Shown here piece by piece: positions 1 through 6,611 of a DNA stretch of 11,708 nucleotides. Position numbers and translations under genes: made by a program. Where the stretch lies: assembly GCA_030682505.1 (NCBI GenBank), contig JAUXOH010000279.1, positions 1 through 11,708 on the forward strand, in the 5' to 3' direction. Origin of the DNA: Candidatus Didemnitutus sp. (GTDB lineage Bacteria; Verrucomicrobiota; Verrucomicrobiia; Opitutales; Opitutaceae). Positions within the stretch are counted from its first letter, which is position 1. Each line of letters begins with the position of its first letter. The notes beneath the pieces are model-generated. The model was not told the origin of the DNA. It ran no database searches and saw only the letters and a list, made by a program, of their open reading frames with translations.

Positions 1-459
1 CGACGGCAGGAACTGTTGATCGACACGCCGGGGCTGAAGGTCGTCGAGGATTTCGGCCATCATCCAACCGCCTTGGCCGCGACGCTGCAGTCAATCCGGG
101 CGCGGTTCCCGGGGCACGTGGTCCACGCGGCGTTTGAGCCGCGCAGCAATACCTCGCGCACGAAGGTGATGCAGGCGGGATTCATGCGGGCGCTGGCTCT
201 GGCCGACGAGGTGTATCTCGGCGCGATCGCGCGCGCCGACAAAATCAAGCCGGAGGATCGGTTCGACGTGGAAGCGCTGCTGCAGTTTCTCGATTCGCAG
301 GGCGTGCACGGTTACACGGCGCCGACCAACGCGGCGTTGCTGGAGCAGATTCTCCTCCAGACACAGGCCGGTTCGACCAAGCGGCAACTCGTGGTGTTCT
401 TCACCAACGGCTCGTTCGACGGAATCATCCAGAAATTCGTCGCCGCGCAAACCGCATAA
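1..459 (+). CDS. mpl: Mpl, UDP-MurNAc:L-Ala-gamma-D-Glu-meso-Dap ligase (C-terminal part)
   Basis: The reading frame is open from base 1, so this is the 3' end of a gene that starts outside the window; 152 residues are visible. Mpl is a cytoplasmic ATP-dependent Mur ligase that joins the recycled tripeptide L-Ala-gamma-D-Glu-meso-Dap to UDP-MurNAc, bypassing MurC-F in peptidoglycan recycling. The visible part matches the C-terminal Mur-ligase domain: the EDFGHHPTA segment (compare DDFAHHPTA in the family), then VVHAAFEPRSNTSRTKVMQ (compare the EPRSNTMK signature) and a terminal TNGSFDGI (compare SNGGFGGI). Stop TAA is at 457-459. MurC shares the domain, but the DxxHHPTA and EPRS signatures with the NG-F-GI ending favour Mpl. 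The gene converges on rimO, 38 bases away. The ATP-binding N-terminal domains cannot be judged. Confidence 0.9.
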   Translation, partial: RRQELLIDTPGLKVVEDFGHHPTALAATLQSIRARFPGHVVHAAFEPRSNTSRTKVMQAGFMRALALADEVYLGAIARADKIKPEDRFDVEALLQFLDSQGVHGYTAPTNAALLEQILLQTQAGSTKRQLVVFFTNGSFDGIIQKFVAAQTA

Positions 460-497
460 CCGGCCAAGTTCGCCGACCGGAGCGCGGTTGCGCCGGC

Positions 498-1913
498 TTA
501 CTGAGCCTGTTTGGCGACCTTGTAGACGACGGGCTCTTCACCTTGGGGGAGGGCGAGCAGGTCGTAGTCGTGGAAGGAATTGATCGTCACTTCGACAAAT
601 TCGCTGACCGGAAGGCTCTTGGGCACGTAAACCCGGCCGTCGATGTCAGGGGCATCGGCTTCGCCGCGGGCAACCCCCGGTTCCTCCACCAAGACTTTCA
701 ATTTGCGACCGACGTAACCCTTCGAGACTTCGCGGGCGATCTCCTGTTGGAGCGCCATCGTCTTGTGCCAGCGGGCTTCCTTCACCTTGGCCGGGAGCTG
801 CTCGGTCATTTTCGAGGCGCGGGTGCCTTCTTCCTGCGAATACCGGAAAACGCCCAGGCGTTCGAATTTCGCTTCGCGGATGAAGGCGCAGAGTTCGTCG
901 ACGTCGGCCTCGGTTTCGCCGGGGAAGCCGACGATGAAGGTGGTGCGGATCGCGATGCCGGGGATGCCGGCGCGGATGCGCTTGATCAGGTCGCGGATGT
1001 AATCACCGCTCGTCTCGCGTTGCATCAGTCCGAGCATGTGGTCGCTGATGTGCTGGAGCGGAATGTCGATGTAACGCGCGACTTTCGGGCACTCGGCAAT
1101 GGTGGTGATGAGTTCGTCGCTCCAATGCGCCGGGTGCGTGTAGAGCAGGCGGATCCAGAAGTCGCCCTCGATGGCGTTGAGCTGGCGCAGCAAGGTGGTG
1201 AGCGCGGTGCCGCGGGAGGAATCGACCGGGGTGCGCGGATTCGGGCGCTGTTCCCACGTGTCCATGCCGAAAAAGGTCGTGTCCTGGGAGATCAGATTGA
1301 TCTCCTTCACGCCTTCCTTGACCAGCTGGCGCGCCTCGGCGACGACGCTCTCGACGGTGCGGCTGCGGTGGCGGCCGCGAATCTGCGGAATGATGCAGAA
1401 GGTGCACGGGTGATTGCAGCCCTCGGCAATCTTGATGTAGGCAAAATGTTTCGGCGTGAGCCGGAAGCGGGGCGTGTCGTAATCCGGGATGTAGGTCGAC
1501 TTGCCCTCGACCAGCATGGCGGGCGCGGACTTCTTGCCGCGTTCCTCGGCAAACAGCCGCTCGATGATGGGCGCGACCTGGGTGACCTGGTCGAGACCGA
1601 TGAAGGCATCGACTTCCGGCAGCGCCGCCGGCAGGTCCTTCGAGAAACGCTGCGACATGCAACCGGCCACGATCAGCTTCTGTTCCTGGCGGCGTTTGCG
1701 CATCCCGCGGTTCTGGTTCACCTCGAGGATGTGTCCGATGGACTCCTCCTTGGACGAGTCGATGAACGAGCAGGTGTTGACGATCACGACATCGGCGTTC
1801 TCCGCATCCGGGATCACCACCATGCCGGCCTGGTGCAAATGACCGACCATGATCTCGCTATCCACGAGGTTCTTGGCGCATCCGAGGGAGATGAGGCTGA
1901 CTTTGATCGGCAT
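498..1913 (-). CDS. rimO: RimO, ribosomal protein S12 methylthiotransferase
   Basis: A radical-SAM enzyme of 471 residues that adds a methylthio group to the conserved aspartate of ribosomal protein S12. The order is the family's: an N-terminal UPF0004 domain with cluster cysteines C12 (SLGCAKNLVDSE), C48 (VNTCSFID) and C85 (VAGCMSQR); a radical-SAM core with C166-x3-C170-x2-C173 (EGCNHPCTFC, followed by IIPQIRGRHRSR); and a C-terminal TRAM domain. The RimO-type SLGCAKN and CSFIDSSKEES segments separate it from MiaB. Length is normal for the family. The frame stays open upstream to 2273, but the ATG at 1911-1913 starts exactly at the conserved MPIKVSLISLG. No Shine-Dalgarno motif is seen; a GC hairpin ends 9 bases before the start codon. 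It is the last gene of a minus-strand group with the small basic protein and the rhodanese. Confidence 0.97.
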   Translation of the reverse strand: MPIKVSLISLGCAKNLVDSEIMVGHLHQAGMVVIPDAENADVVIVNTCSFIDSSKEESIGHILEVNQNRGMRKRRQEQKLIVAGCMSQRFSKDLPAALPEVDAFIGLDQVTQVAPIIERLFAEERGKKSAPAMLVEGKSTYIPDYDTPRFRLTPKHFAYIKIAEGCNHPCTFCIIPQIRGRHRSRTVESVVAEARQLVKEGVKEINLISQDTTFFGMDTWEQRPNPRTPVDSSRGTALTTLLRQLNAIEGDFWIRLLYTHPAHWSDELITTIAECPKVARYIDIPLQHISDHMLGLMQRETSGDYIRDLIKRIRAGIPGIAIRTTFIVGFPGETEADVDELCAFIREAKFERLGVFRYSQEEGTRASKMTEQLPAKVKEARWHKTMALQQEIAREVSKGYVGRKLKVLVEEPGVARGEADAPDIDGRVYVPKSLPVSEFVEVTINSFHDYDLLALPQGEEPVVYKVAKQAQ

Positions 1914-1922
1914 AAACGAAAT

Positions 1923-1942
1923 GCGCCCGCGGGTGCGGGCGC
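1923..1942 (-). promoter_or_regulatory. Strong hairpin just upstream of the rimO start
   Basis: Two perfect 8-base arms, GCGCCCGC (1923-1930) and GCGGGCGC (1935-1942), enclose a 4-base loop. On the minus strand the 3' arm is followed by ATTTCGTTT and then the rimO ATG, so the structure covers the place where a ribosome-binding site would be. A weaker stem (GGCGG/CCGCC, 1952-1965) lies between it and the small upstream gene. It could be a leaky terminator or attenuator between the small gene and rimO, or a translational brake. The role is inferred; only the pairing is seen. Confidence 0.5.
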
Positions 1943-1969
1943 GAAGTGGGGGGCGGTGGACCGCCGGCC

Positions 1970-2071
1970 TTACTTTTTCTTGGCGCGAGCCGCGTTCGTG
2001 GCGGCATTCTTGCGCTTGAGGTAAGCGACGCGGCGTTTCTTTTTGATGACCTTGTTGTATTGTTTGCCCAT
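1970..2071 (-). CDS. 33-residue Lys/Arg-rich small basic protein
   Basis: A very short ORF not captured by a usual length cut-off. It starts at ATG 2069-2071 and ends with TAA 1970-1972. The protein begins MGKQYNKVIKKKRR, continues VAYLKRKNAATNAA and ends RAKKK. About 15 of 33 residues are Lys or Arg and only one aromatic pair of Tyr is present, with no acidic residue at all. This composition is that of small ribosomal proteins or rRNA-binding peptides; I cannot assign a named family. It lies 56 bases before rimO on the same strand and has a good promoter about 20 bases upstream, which supports it being real. Being next to an enzyme that modifies ribosomal protein S12 makes a ribosomal location plausible, but that is inference. 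Confidence 0.7.
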   Translation of the reverse strand: MGKQYNKVIKKKRRVAYLKRKNAATNAARAKKK

Positions 2072-2096
2072 GGTTTTGGTAGGTAAGTGAACGGCG

Positions 2097-2125
2097 ATTA
2101 GTCGGGAAGGTGGCGCGCGAGTCAA
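2097..2125 (-). promoter_or_regulatory. Sigma70-type promoter for the small basic protein and rimO
   Basis: On the minus strand TTGACT (2125-2120, five of six consensus bases) is followed after exactly 17 bases by ACTAAT (2102-2097, four of six). Transcription would start near 2090, giving a leader of about 19 bases to the ATG at 2071. The -35 box falls in the loop and one arm of a small hairpin (CGCGAG 2116-2121 with CTCGCG 2128-2133) that follows the rhodanese stop codon. The match and its position are seen; activity is inferred. Confidence 0.55.
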
Positions 2126-2140
2126 GCCTCGCGGCGAACC

Positions 2141-2461
2141 TCAGTAGCGGCGGAGGCTGGGGTCGATCTGGAGGGCCCATGCGTCGATGCCTCCCGCGAC
2201 GTTGACGGCCTGCGCGATGCCGTTGGCGCGCAGGAACATTGTCACCCGGGCGCTGCGACCGCCATGATGGCAAAGCACGAGGACGGGAGCGTCCGGGGGC
2301 AATTCGGCGAGCCGGGCGGGGATCTCCTGCATCGGGACATGGAGACAGCCAGCTAGTTGGCAGACGGCGAGTTCCGCCGGTTCCCGCACGTCGAGGACGA
2401 GGGCGCCTTGTTGGAGGAGCGCCGCCGCGCGGATGACGTCGATTTCGTGGGGGAAAGACAT
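2141..2461 (-). CDS. Single-domain rhodanese-like sulfurtransferase
   Basis: A 106-residue protein forming one rhodanese domain. The elements are LVLDVREPAEL (21-31), the persulfide-carrying loop C64-HHGGRS with the C-x4-R pattern, and the closing VAGGIDAW (88-95). Such proteins (GlpE/PspE-like) carry sulfane sulfur as a cysteine persulfide in the cytoplasm. The active cysteine is present, so it should be catalytic. The ATG at 2459-2461 is preferred; a TTG at 2501-2503 would add a 14-residue hydrophobic stretch that has little support. It is the first gene of the minus-strand group leading to rimO, 69 bases before the small basic gene, and is divergent from manC. A role in supplying sulfur to RimO is possible but only inferred from position. 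Confidence 0.88.
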   Translation of the reverse strand: MSFPHEIDVIRAAALLQQGALVLDVREPAELAVCQLAGCLHVPMQEIPARLAELPPDAPVLVLCHHGGRSARVTMFLRANGIAQAVNVAGGIDAWALQIDPSLRRY

Positions 2462-2552
2462 GAAAAACAGCGGGATGAAGGGGCGCCGAAGCAGGAAAAG
2501 CAATGCCAGTTCGACGTTGACGGTTCAGGAGCCGACGGAATCGTTCAGCGTG

Positions 2553-3638
2553 ATGTCAGAAAGATTCGTCGTGATCATGGCCGGCGGGCGGGGCGAGCGG
2601 TTTTGGCCGTCCAGTCGCCAAGCCGTGCCCAAGCACTTGCTGCCGATTGTCGGCGACACCCCGATGCTCACGCAAACCATTGAGCGCGTGCTCGGGGTCG
2701 TGCCGCGCGAAAATGTCTTTGTGATCACGACGGAGGAGCAACTCGCGGGCGTTCGCGCCGCCTGTCCTCAACTTCCGGCTGAAAATCTCATCGCCGAACC
2801 CATGGGGCGCGACACCGCGGCGGCGACCGGCCTGGCGATGCTCTTGGTCAAACAGCGCAATCCCCGGGCGGCGTTTGCGATGCTGCCGGCGGACCATGTC
2901 ATTCACGATGCGGCCGGGTTCCAACAGCAGCTGGGAATCGCCTTTGCGGCGGCGGAGAGCGCCGAGGTGCTCGTGACGCTGGGGATCAAGCCCACCGAGC
3001 CGGCCACGGGGTTTGGTTACATTGAGCAAGGCGGCGCGTGGAAGACGATCAGCGGCGTCGACGTCATGGCGGTGAAACGCTTCGTCGAAAAACCCGACCT
3101 GGCGACCGCGCGAAGCTACGTTGAGGCGGGACGTTATTTTTGGAACGCGGGGATGTTCATCTGGCGCGTGCCGGTGGTGGAGGCGGCGTTTCAGGAACAC
3201 GCGCCGGAATTGCACGCCGGTCTGGTCTCCCTCTCAGCCGCTGCGGCGAAAGCGGGGTGGGGTCCGGCGTTGGCGCAAGTTTACCCCGCGTTGAAGAAGA
3301 TCTCGGTCGATTACGCGCTGATGGAGAAATCCACCAACGTCGTGGTGGTGCCCGCGACCTTTGATTGGGACGACGTGGGCGCCTGGCCCGCCGTGGCGCG
3401 CCACTTTTCCGCCGACAAGGCGAACAACGTGCTGCGCGGTCTGGCAATGGTCGAGGGGGGCGCGAACAACATCGTGGTCTCAACCGACGGGCATCTCACG
3501 GCGGTCGTGGGCGCGAGCGATCTCGTGGTCGTGCACACCGCCGACGCCACCCTGGTTTGCTCCAAGGACAAGGCCCAGGAGATCAAAGCCCTGTTGCAAC
3601 GGCTCGGCGCCCAGGCCGAAACGAGGAAATTTCTCTGA
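2553..3638 (+). CDS. manC: Mannose-1-phosphate guanylyltransferase (GDP-mannose pyrophosphorylase)
   Basis: This 361-residue cytoplasmic enzyme makes GDP-mannose from GTP and mannose-1-phosphate, the precursor for mannose, fucose and rhamnose-type sugars in cell-surface polysaccharide. Seen motifs are the nucleotide-binding GGRGERFWPSSR (11-22) with the following PKHLL lysine (K27), LPADH (111-115), FVEKPD (177-182), YFWNAGMFIW (195-204) and FDWDDVGAW. It consists of the guanylyltransferase domain only, without the C-terminal phosphomannose isomerase domain of the bifunctional type. The frame is open 40 codons further upstream over the divergent rhodanese gene, but the conserved start at ATG 2553 (or GTG 2550) is better. 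No Shine-Dalgarno motif sits at a proper distance. It is the first gene of the plus-strand block. Confidence 0.95.
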   Translation: MSERFVVIMAGGRGERFWPSSRQAVPKHLLPIVGDTPMLTQTIERVLGVVPRENVFVITTEEQLAGVRAACPQLPAENLIAEPMGRDTAAATGLAMLLVKQRNPRAAFAMLPADHVIHDAAGFQQQLGIAFAAAESAEVLVTLGIKPTEPATGFGYIEQGGAWKTISGVDVMAVKRFVEKPDLATARSYVEAGRYFWNAGMFIWRVPVVEAAFQEHAPELHAGLVSLSAAAAKAGWGPALAQVYPALKKISVDYALMEKSTNVVVVPATFDWDDVGAWPAVARHFSADKANNVLRGLAMVEGGANNIVVSTDGHLTAVVGASDLVVVHTADATLVCSKDKAQEIKALLQRLGAQAETRKFL

Positions 3639-3708
3639 CATGAGGCAAATGACGTGCAACCTGCCATTTGGTACGGCGCGGGCCGGACTCGGATCTTGAC
3701 GCCTCATG
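3639..3708 (+). promoter_or_regulatory. Nested inverted repeats in the manC-ruvX gap
   Basis: An 8-base repeat CATGAGGC directly after the manC stop codon (3639-3646) is repeated in inverse as GCCTCATG (3701-3708), which contains the ruvX start codon. Inside it a second pair, CAAATG (3646-3651) and CATTTG (3665-3670), shares one base with the outer arm. If the RNA folds this way, the ruvX start would be partly paired. The gap also holds a 19-codon ORF (3640-3699). Function is unknown, and a chance origin is possible. Confidence 0.3.
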
Positions 3709-4134
3709 CGCTGCCTCGGCCTCGACTACGGAACGAAGCGAATTGGACTCGCCTATGGTGACGAGGTGGGCGTGGCGACGCCGCTGCCGGCCGTCCTGAC
3801 CGGCGACGATGACTCCCGCTGGGCCAAGATCGGCGAAGTGATTCGCCAGCGGCGCATCACGGATCTGGTCGTCGGTTATCCCTACAACATGGATGGTTCG
3901 GTGGGTTTCAAGGCGCTGGAAGTCGACGAATTTGTGCTCGAACTGAAGTCCCGTTTTGGTCTGCCCGTGAATCTCGTGGACGAAACGCTGACGAGCTACG
4001 CGGCGGAGTCTTCGATCAGCAAAAAGAACCTCCGGGGGGTGCGCGGCAGCGGCGTGATCGATTCGCGCGCCGCGACGATCATCCTGCAGGACTTCCTCGA
4101 CCAGCAGCTTCCGCCCATCTTGCCGGAAACCTGA
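3706..4134 (+). CDS. ruvX: RuvX/YqgF family nuclease (putative pre-16S rRNA nuclease / Holliday junction resolvase)
   Basis: A 142-residue protein with the RNase H-like fold of the YqgF family, at the family's usual length. The start MRCLGLDYGTKRIGLA carries the first catalytic aspartate (D7); VVGYPYNMDG (55-64) matches the family's VGLPLNMDG; VDETLTSYAAE holds E93; and GVIDSRAATIILQDFL holds D119. These three acidic residues form the metal site. E. coli YqgF is needed for processing the 5' end of 16S rRNA, and the family has also been described as a Holliday junction resolvase. It begins 67 bases after manC and ends 64 bases before truA, probably on the same transcript. No clear Shine-Dalgarno motif is seen. 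Confidence 0.93.
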   Translation: MRCLGLDYGTKRIGLAYGDEVGVATPLPAVLTGDDDSRWAKIGEVIRQRRITDLVVGYPYNMDGSVGFKALEVDEFVLELKSRFGLPVNLVDETLTSYAAESSISKKNLRGVRGSGVIDSRAATIILQDFLDQQLPPILPET

Positions 4135-4198
4135 ACTCCGGCGCTGCGCTGATTCCCCGGATGGACAGGGCGGCCGTTTCAACCTATCGGTCTGGCTT

Positions 4199-4954
4199 GT
4201 GAAAGCTGCCGTGCCGGAACCAACCCGTTGGAAATGCGTTTGCGCCTATGACGGCACGACGTTTGACGGCTGGCAAAGCCAGGCGAGCGGCCAGGCCATT
4301 CAGGACGTGATCGAGCGCAGTTTGAAAAAAGTGCTCAAGACCGCCGTGCGCGTCCACGGCAGCGGGCGCACCGATTCCGGGGTGCACGCGCTGGCGCAGG
4401 TCTTTCATTTCGACGCGGTCTGGCCGCACGGAGCCGAGAAACTGCGCCGCGCTCTGCAGACGGGCCTGCCGCGCGCGATTCACCTGAAAACGCTGCGCGT
4501 GGCCCCGGCGTCCTTTCATGCCCGCTTCCAGGCGCGCGGGAAAATTTATCATTACGACCTGTTCCTCGGTGAGCCGGATCCGTTCACGTCAGCCTATTGC
4601 TGGGCGCTCGGCTGGGAACTGGATTGGGCGGCGGTCGAAGCGGCGGCGCGCCTGCTGCGCGGCCGGCATGACTTCAAGGCCTTCTCGGCCGACGGGGGCA
4701 CGGAAATGGAAACCACGGTGCGCGACCTGCGTCGGTTGGAAGTGAGGCGGCGCGGCCGGCGGGTGCGTCTCACGTTCGAAGCCGATGGATTTCTCTACAA
4801 GATGGTGCGCAGCCTCACTGGCACGCTGGTCAATGTCGGCCTCGGCAAGCTCACGCCGGCCGATGTCGGCGCGATGTTGAAGAGCGGGAAGCGCACGGTG
4901 CTCGTCCGAACCGCTCCGCCGCAGGGGCTGTTTCTCGAGCGGGTGCATTATTGA
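4199..4954 (+). CDS. truA: tRNA pseudouridine(38-40) synthase TruA
   Basis: A 251-residue enzyme that isomerises uridines 38, 39 and 40 in the anticodon arm of many tRNAs. It shows the TruA signatures: YDGTTFDGWQSQ near the N terminus, GSGRTDSGVHALAQVFHFD with the catalytic aspartate D59, FHARFQARGKIYHYDLF, the FKAFSADGG stretch and the C-terminal FLYKMVRSLTGTLVNVG. The start chosen is GTG at 4199-4201; no ATG stands before the conserved YDGT segment, and the resulting length fits the family. Its stop codon is 6 bases before comF, so the two are almost certainly co-transcribed. Confidence 0.95.
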   Translation: MKAAVPEPTRWKCVCAYDGTTFDGWQSQASGQAIQDVIERSLKKVLKTAVRVHGSGRTDSGVHALAQVFHFDAVWPHGAEKLRRALQTGLPRAIHLKTLRVAPASFHARFQARGKIYHYDLFLGEPDPFTSAYCWALGWELDWAAVEAAARLLRGRHDFKAFSADGGTEMETTVRDLRRLEVRRRGRRVRLTFEADGFLYKMVRSLTGTLVNVGLGKLTPADVGAMLKSGKRTVLVRTAPPQGLFLERVHY

Positions 4955-4960
4955 GGGCGG

Positions 4961-5695
4961 ATGAAAACCGGCGTGCGCCAGTTCGTTCGCGACGCGGTGG
5001 AAGTTTTTTTCCCCCGTTGTTGCGTGGGTTGTGGCGACAAGGTGGAGGCGGGAGAGTTGCGCCACGTGTGCGCGCGGTGTGCGCAGCAATTGCACGTGGT
5101 CGGTCCCCCGCACTGCTCGACCTGCGGGCATCCCTATTTCGGGGAAACGGGGGAAAATCGACTTTGCCCCCATTGCGAGGCGCTGGTGCCGCACTTTGGC
5201 CAGGGCAAGACCGCCGTCCTGCTCAAGGGTGCCGGTCGTGCGCTGGTGCACGCGCTGAAATACCACCATGCGTTGCATGTGCTCGAGGACATGGAAACGC
5301 TGATGCGTCGCGCCCCGGGTTTCGCGGACCACCTGCGGGACAAAGTCCTCGTGCCGGTGCCACTCCACGCCCGCAAACTGCGCGAACGGGGCTACAACCA
5401 GAGCGCGTTGCTGGCCGCGACCGGCGTGGCGGCGGTGGACGGCCGGGCGCGGGTCGCGAACCTGTTGGTGCGGAAAATCGACACGTTGTCGCAAACCCAT
5501 TTCGACCGCGCCACGCGCCAGCAGAACCTGAAAAATGCCTTTTCTTTGGCGGCGGGCGCAGTCATTAGTCCCAATCAGCATTATCTCCTCATTGACGACG
5601 TCTTTACCACGGGTTCCACCCTCAACGCTTGCGCCGCTGTCTTGCGGGATGCAGGTGCGGTGAACCTCGACGTCGTTACATTTGGTCACGGCTGA
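4961..5695 (+). CDS. comF: ComF family protein (phosphoribosyltransferase-like, DNA uptake)
   Basis: A 244-residue ComF/GntX-type protein. The N-terminal third is a zinc-finger region rich in paired cysteines (C21-x2-C24, C37-x2-C40, C52-x2-C55, C69-x2-C72). The C-terminal part is a type I phosphoribosyltransferase-like domain with VPVPLHARKLRERGYNQS (131-148) and the PRPP-binding loop LLIDDVFTTGSTL (209-221). ComF is needed for natural transformation in several bacteria, acting in the cytoplasm with the ComFA helicase and DNA-processing proteins. GAGGGCGG directly before the ATG is one of the few purine-rich ribosome-binding candidates in this window. It lies 6 bases after truA and 8 bases before accD, in the slot that dedA occupies in the comparable E. 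coli cluster. Confidence 0.93.
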   Translation: MKTGVRQFVRDAVEVFFPRCCVGCGDKVEAGELRHVCARCAQQLHVVGPPHCSTCGHPYFGETGENRLCPHCEALVPHFGQGKTAVLLKGAGRALVHALKYHHALHVLEDMETLMRRAPGFADHLRDKVLVPVPLHARKLRERGYNQSALLAATGVAAVDGRARVANLLVRKIDTLSQTHFDRATRQQNLKNAFSLAAGAVISPNQHYLLIDDVFTTGSTLNACAAVLRDAGAVNLDVVTFGHG

Positions 5696-5703
5696 ACCCG
5701 CCC

Positions 5704-6600
5704 ATGACACATTTTACCAAACCCAAGTTAGCTGCCCCCAAGAAGAAGAAGAACATTCCCGAGGGTCTCTGGACGAAGTGTCCGGTCTCCGGCGAAATCA
5801 TCTTCAACAAGGAGCTCGAGGCCAATCTGATGGTCGTGCCCAAGAGCGGCTACCATTTCCCGATCGGCTCGCGGGCGCGCATCGCCGGCTTGGTCGATGA
5901 AGGCACGTTCGAGGAACACGATGCCGGCGTGAAGTCGGCCGACCCGCTGGGATTCGTCGATTCGGCCGCCTACCCGGACCGGATCAAGAAATACGAACGC
6001 GAGAGCGGTTTGCCGGAAGCGGTGATCTGCGGCACGGGCAAGATTCACAACCTCCCGGTTTCCCTCGCCGTGATGGATTTCCGTTTTTGCGGCGGCGCGA
6101 TGGGCGCGGCGGTCGGGGAGAAGATCACCCGCGCCATCGAACGCGCGCTGAAGAAGAAGATCCCCTGCATCGTGGTCAGTTCCTCCGGCGGGGCCCGCAT
6201 GCAGGAGGGGATTTACAGTTTGATGCAAATGGCCAAGACGAGCGCCGCGCTCGGCCGGCTGGCCGACGCGAAGCTGCCGTTCATTTCCATTTTGACCCAT
6301 CCCACCACCGGCGGCGTCACGGCGAGCTTCGCTACGCTCGGCGATTTGATTTTGGCGGAACCGGGCGCGATGATCGGCTTTGCCGGCGCGCGGGTGATCA
6401 AGGAAACCACGAAGCAGACCTTGCCACCGGGTTTCCAGACGGCGGAATTCTTGCTCAAGCACGGTCTCGTCGACCAGATCGTGCCGCGCACGGAGATGCG
6501 GGAACGCCTGAGCGTCATCTTGCAGACGCTTTTCCTCAAGAAGAAGCCCCGCACGGCCAGCGTGAAGCGCACGGAAACGGCCGCGCTCGCGGCGAACTGA
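5704..6600 (+). CDS. accD: Acetyl-CoA carboxylase carboxyltransferase subunit beta, with degenerate zinc ribbon
   Basis: The beta subunit (298 residues) of the carboxyltransferase that, with AccA, moves carboxyl from biotin-BCCP to acetyl-CoA, the first committed step of fatty-acid synthesis. Diagnostic segments are MDFRFCGGAMGAAVGEK, SSSGGARMQEG followed by MQMAKTSAAL, THPTTGGVTASFATLGD and AEPGAMIGFAGARVI. The CoA-binding core looks intact. The N-terminal zinc ribbon is unusual: the family's C-x2-C and C-x2-C are here CPVS (C26, S29) and VPKS (V45, S48), so only one of four cysteines remains. The first about 20 residues are lysine-rich, as is a loose C-terminal tail. The ATG at 5704 is chosen because the protein then starts shortly before the conserved LWTKCP. 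It overlaps nothing and lies 8 bases after comF and 11 before folC. Confidence 0.95.
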   Translation: MTHFTKPKLAAPKKKKNIPEGLWTKCPVSGEIIFNKELEANLMVVPKSGYHFPIGSRARIAGLVDEGTFEEHDAGVKSADPLGFVDSAAYPDRIKKYERESGLPEAVICGTGKIHNLPVSLAVMDFRFCGGAMGAAVGEKITRAIERALKKKIPCIVVSSSGGARMQEGIYSLMQMAKTSAALGRLADAKLPFISILTHPTTGGVTASFATLGDLILAEPGAMIGFAGARVIKETTKQTLPPGFQTAEFLLKHGLVDQIVPRTEMRERLSVILQTLFLKKKPRTASVKRTETAALAAN

Positions 6601-6611
6601 TCCTTCCTCCC

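Noticed and set aside
460..497. Terminator between mpl and rimO
   Set aside because: Only weak, imperfect GC pairings and no T run on either strand.
543..2024. Long plus-strand ORF (493 codons) opposite rimO
   Set aside because: It is antisense to the well-supported rimO, has a low-complexity Asp/Gly/Arg composition typical of GC-rich shadow frames, and shows no domain.
2462..2503. Longer rhodanese start at TTG 2501-2503 giving a hydrophobic N-terminal stretch
   Set aside because: It looks faintly like a signal anchor, but it has a rare start codon and arginines inside it. The ATG at 2461 gives a standard single rhodanese domain.
2517..2545. TTGACG as a -35 box for manC
   Set aside because: The best -10 at 17 bases (AATCGT) is poor and would place transcription start at the start codon.
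6087..6611. Upstream extension of the folC frame by 175 codons
   Set aside because: It lies wholly over accD in another frame, is Arg/Gly-rich, and FolC is complete from ATG 6612.
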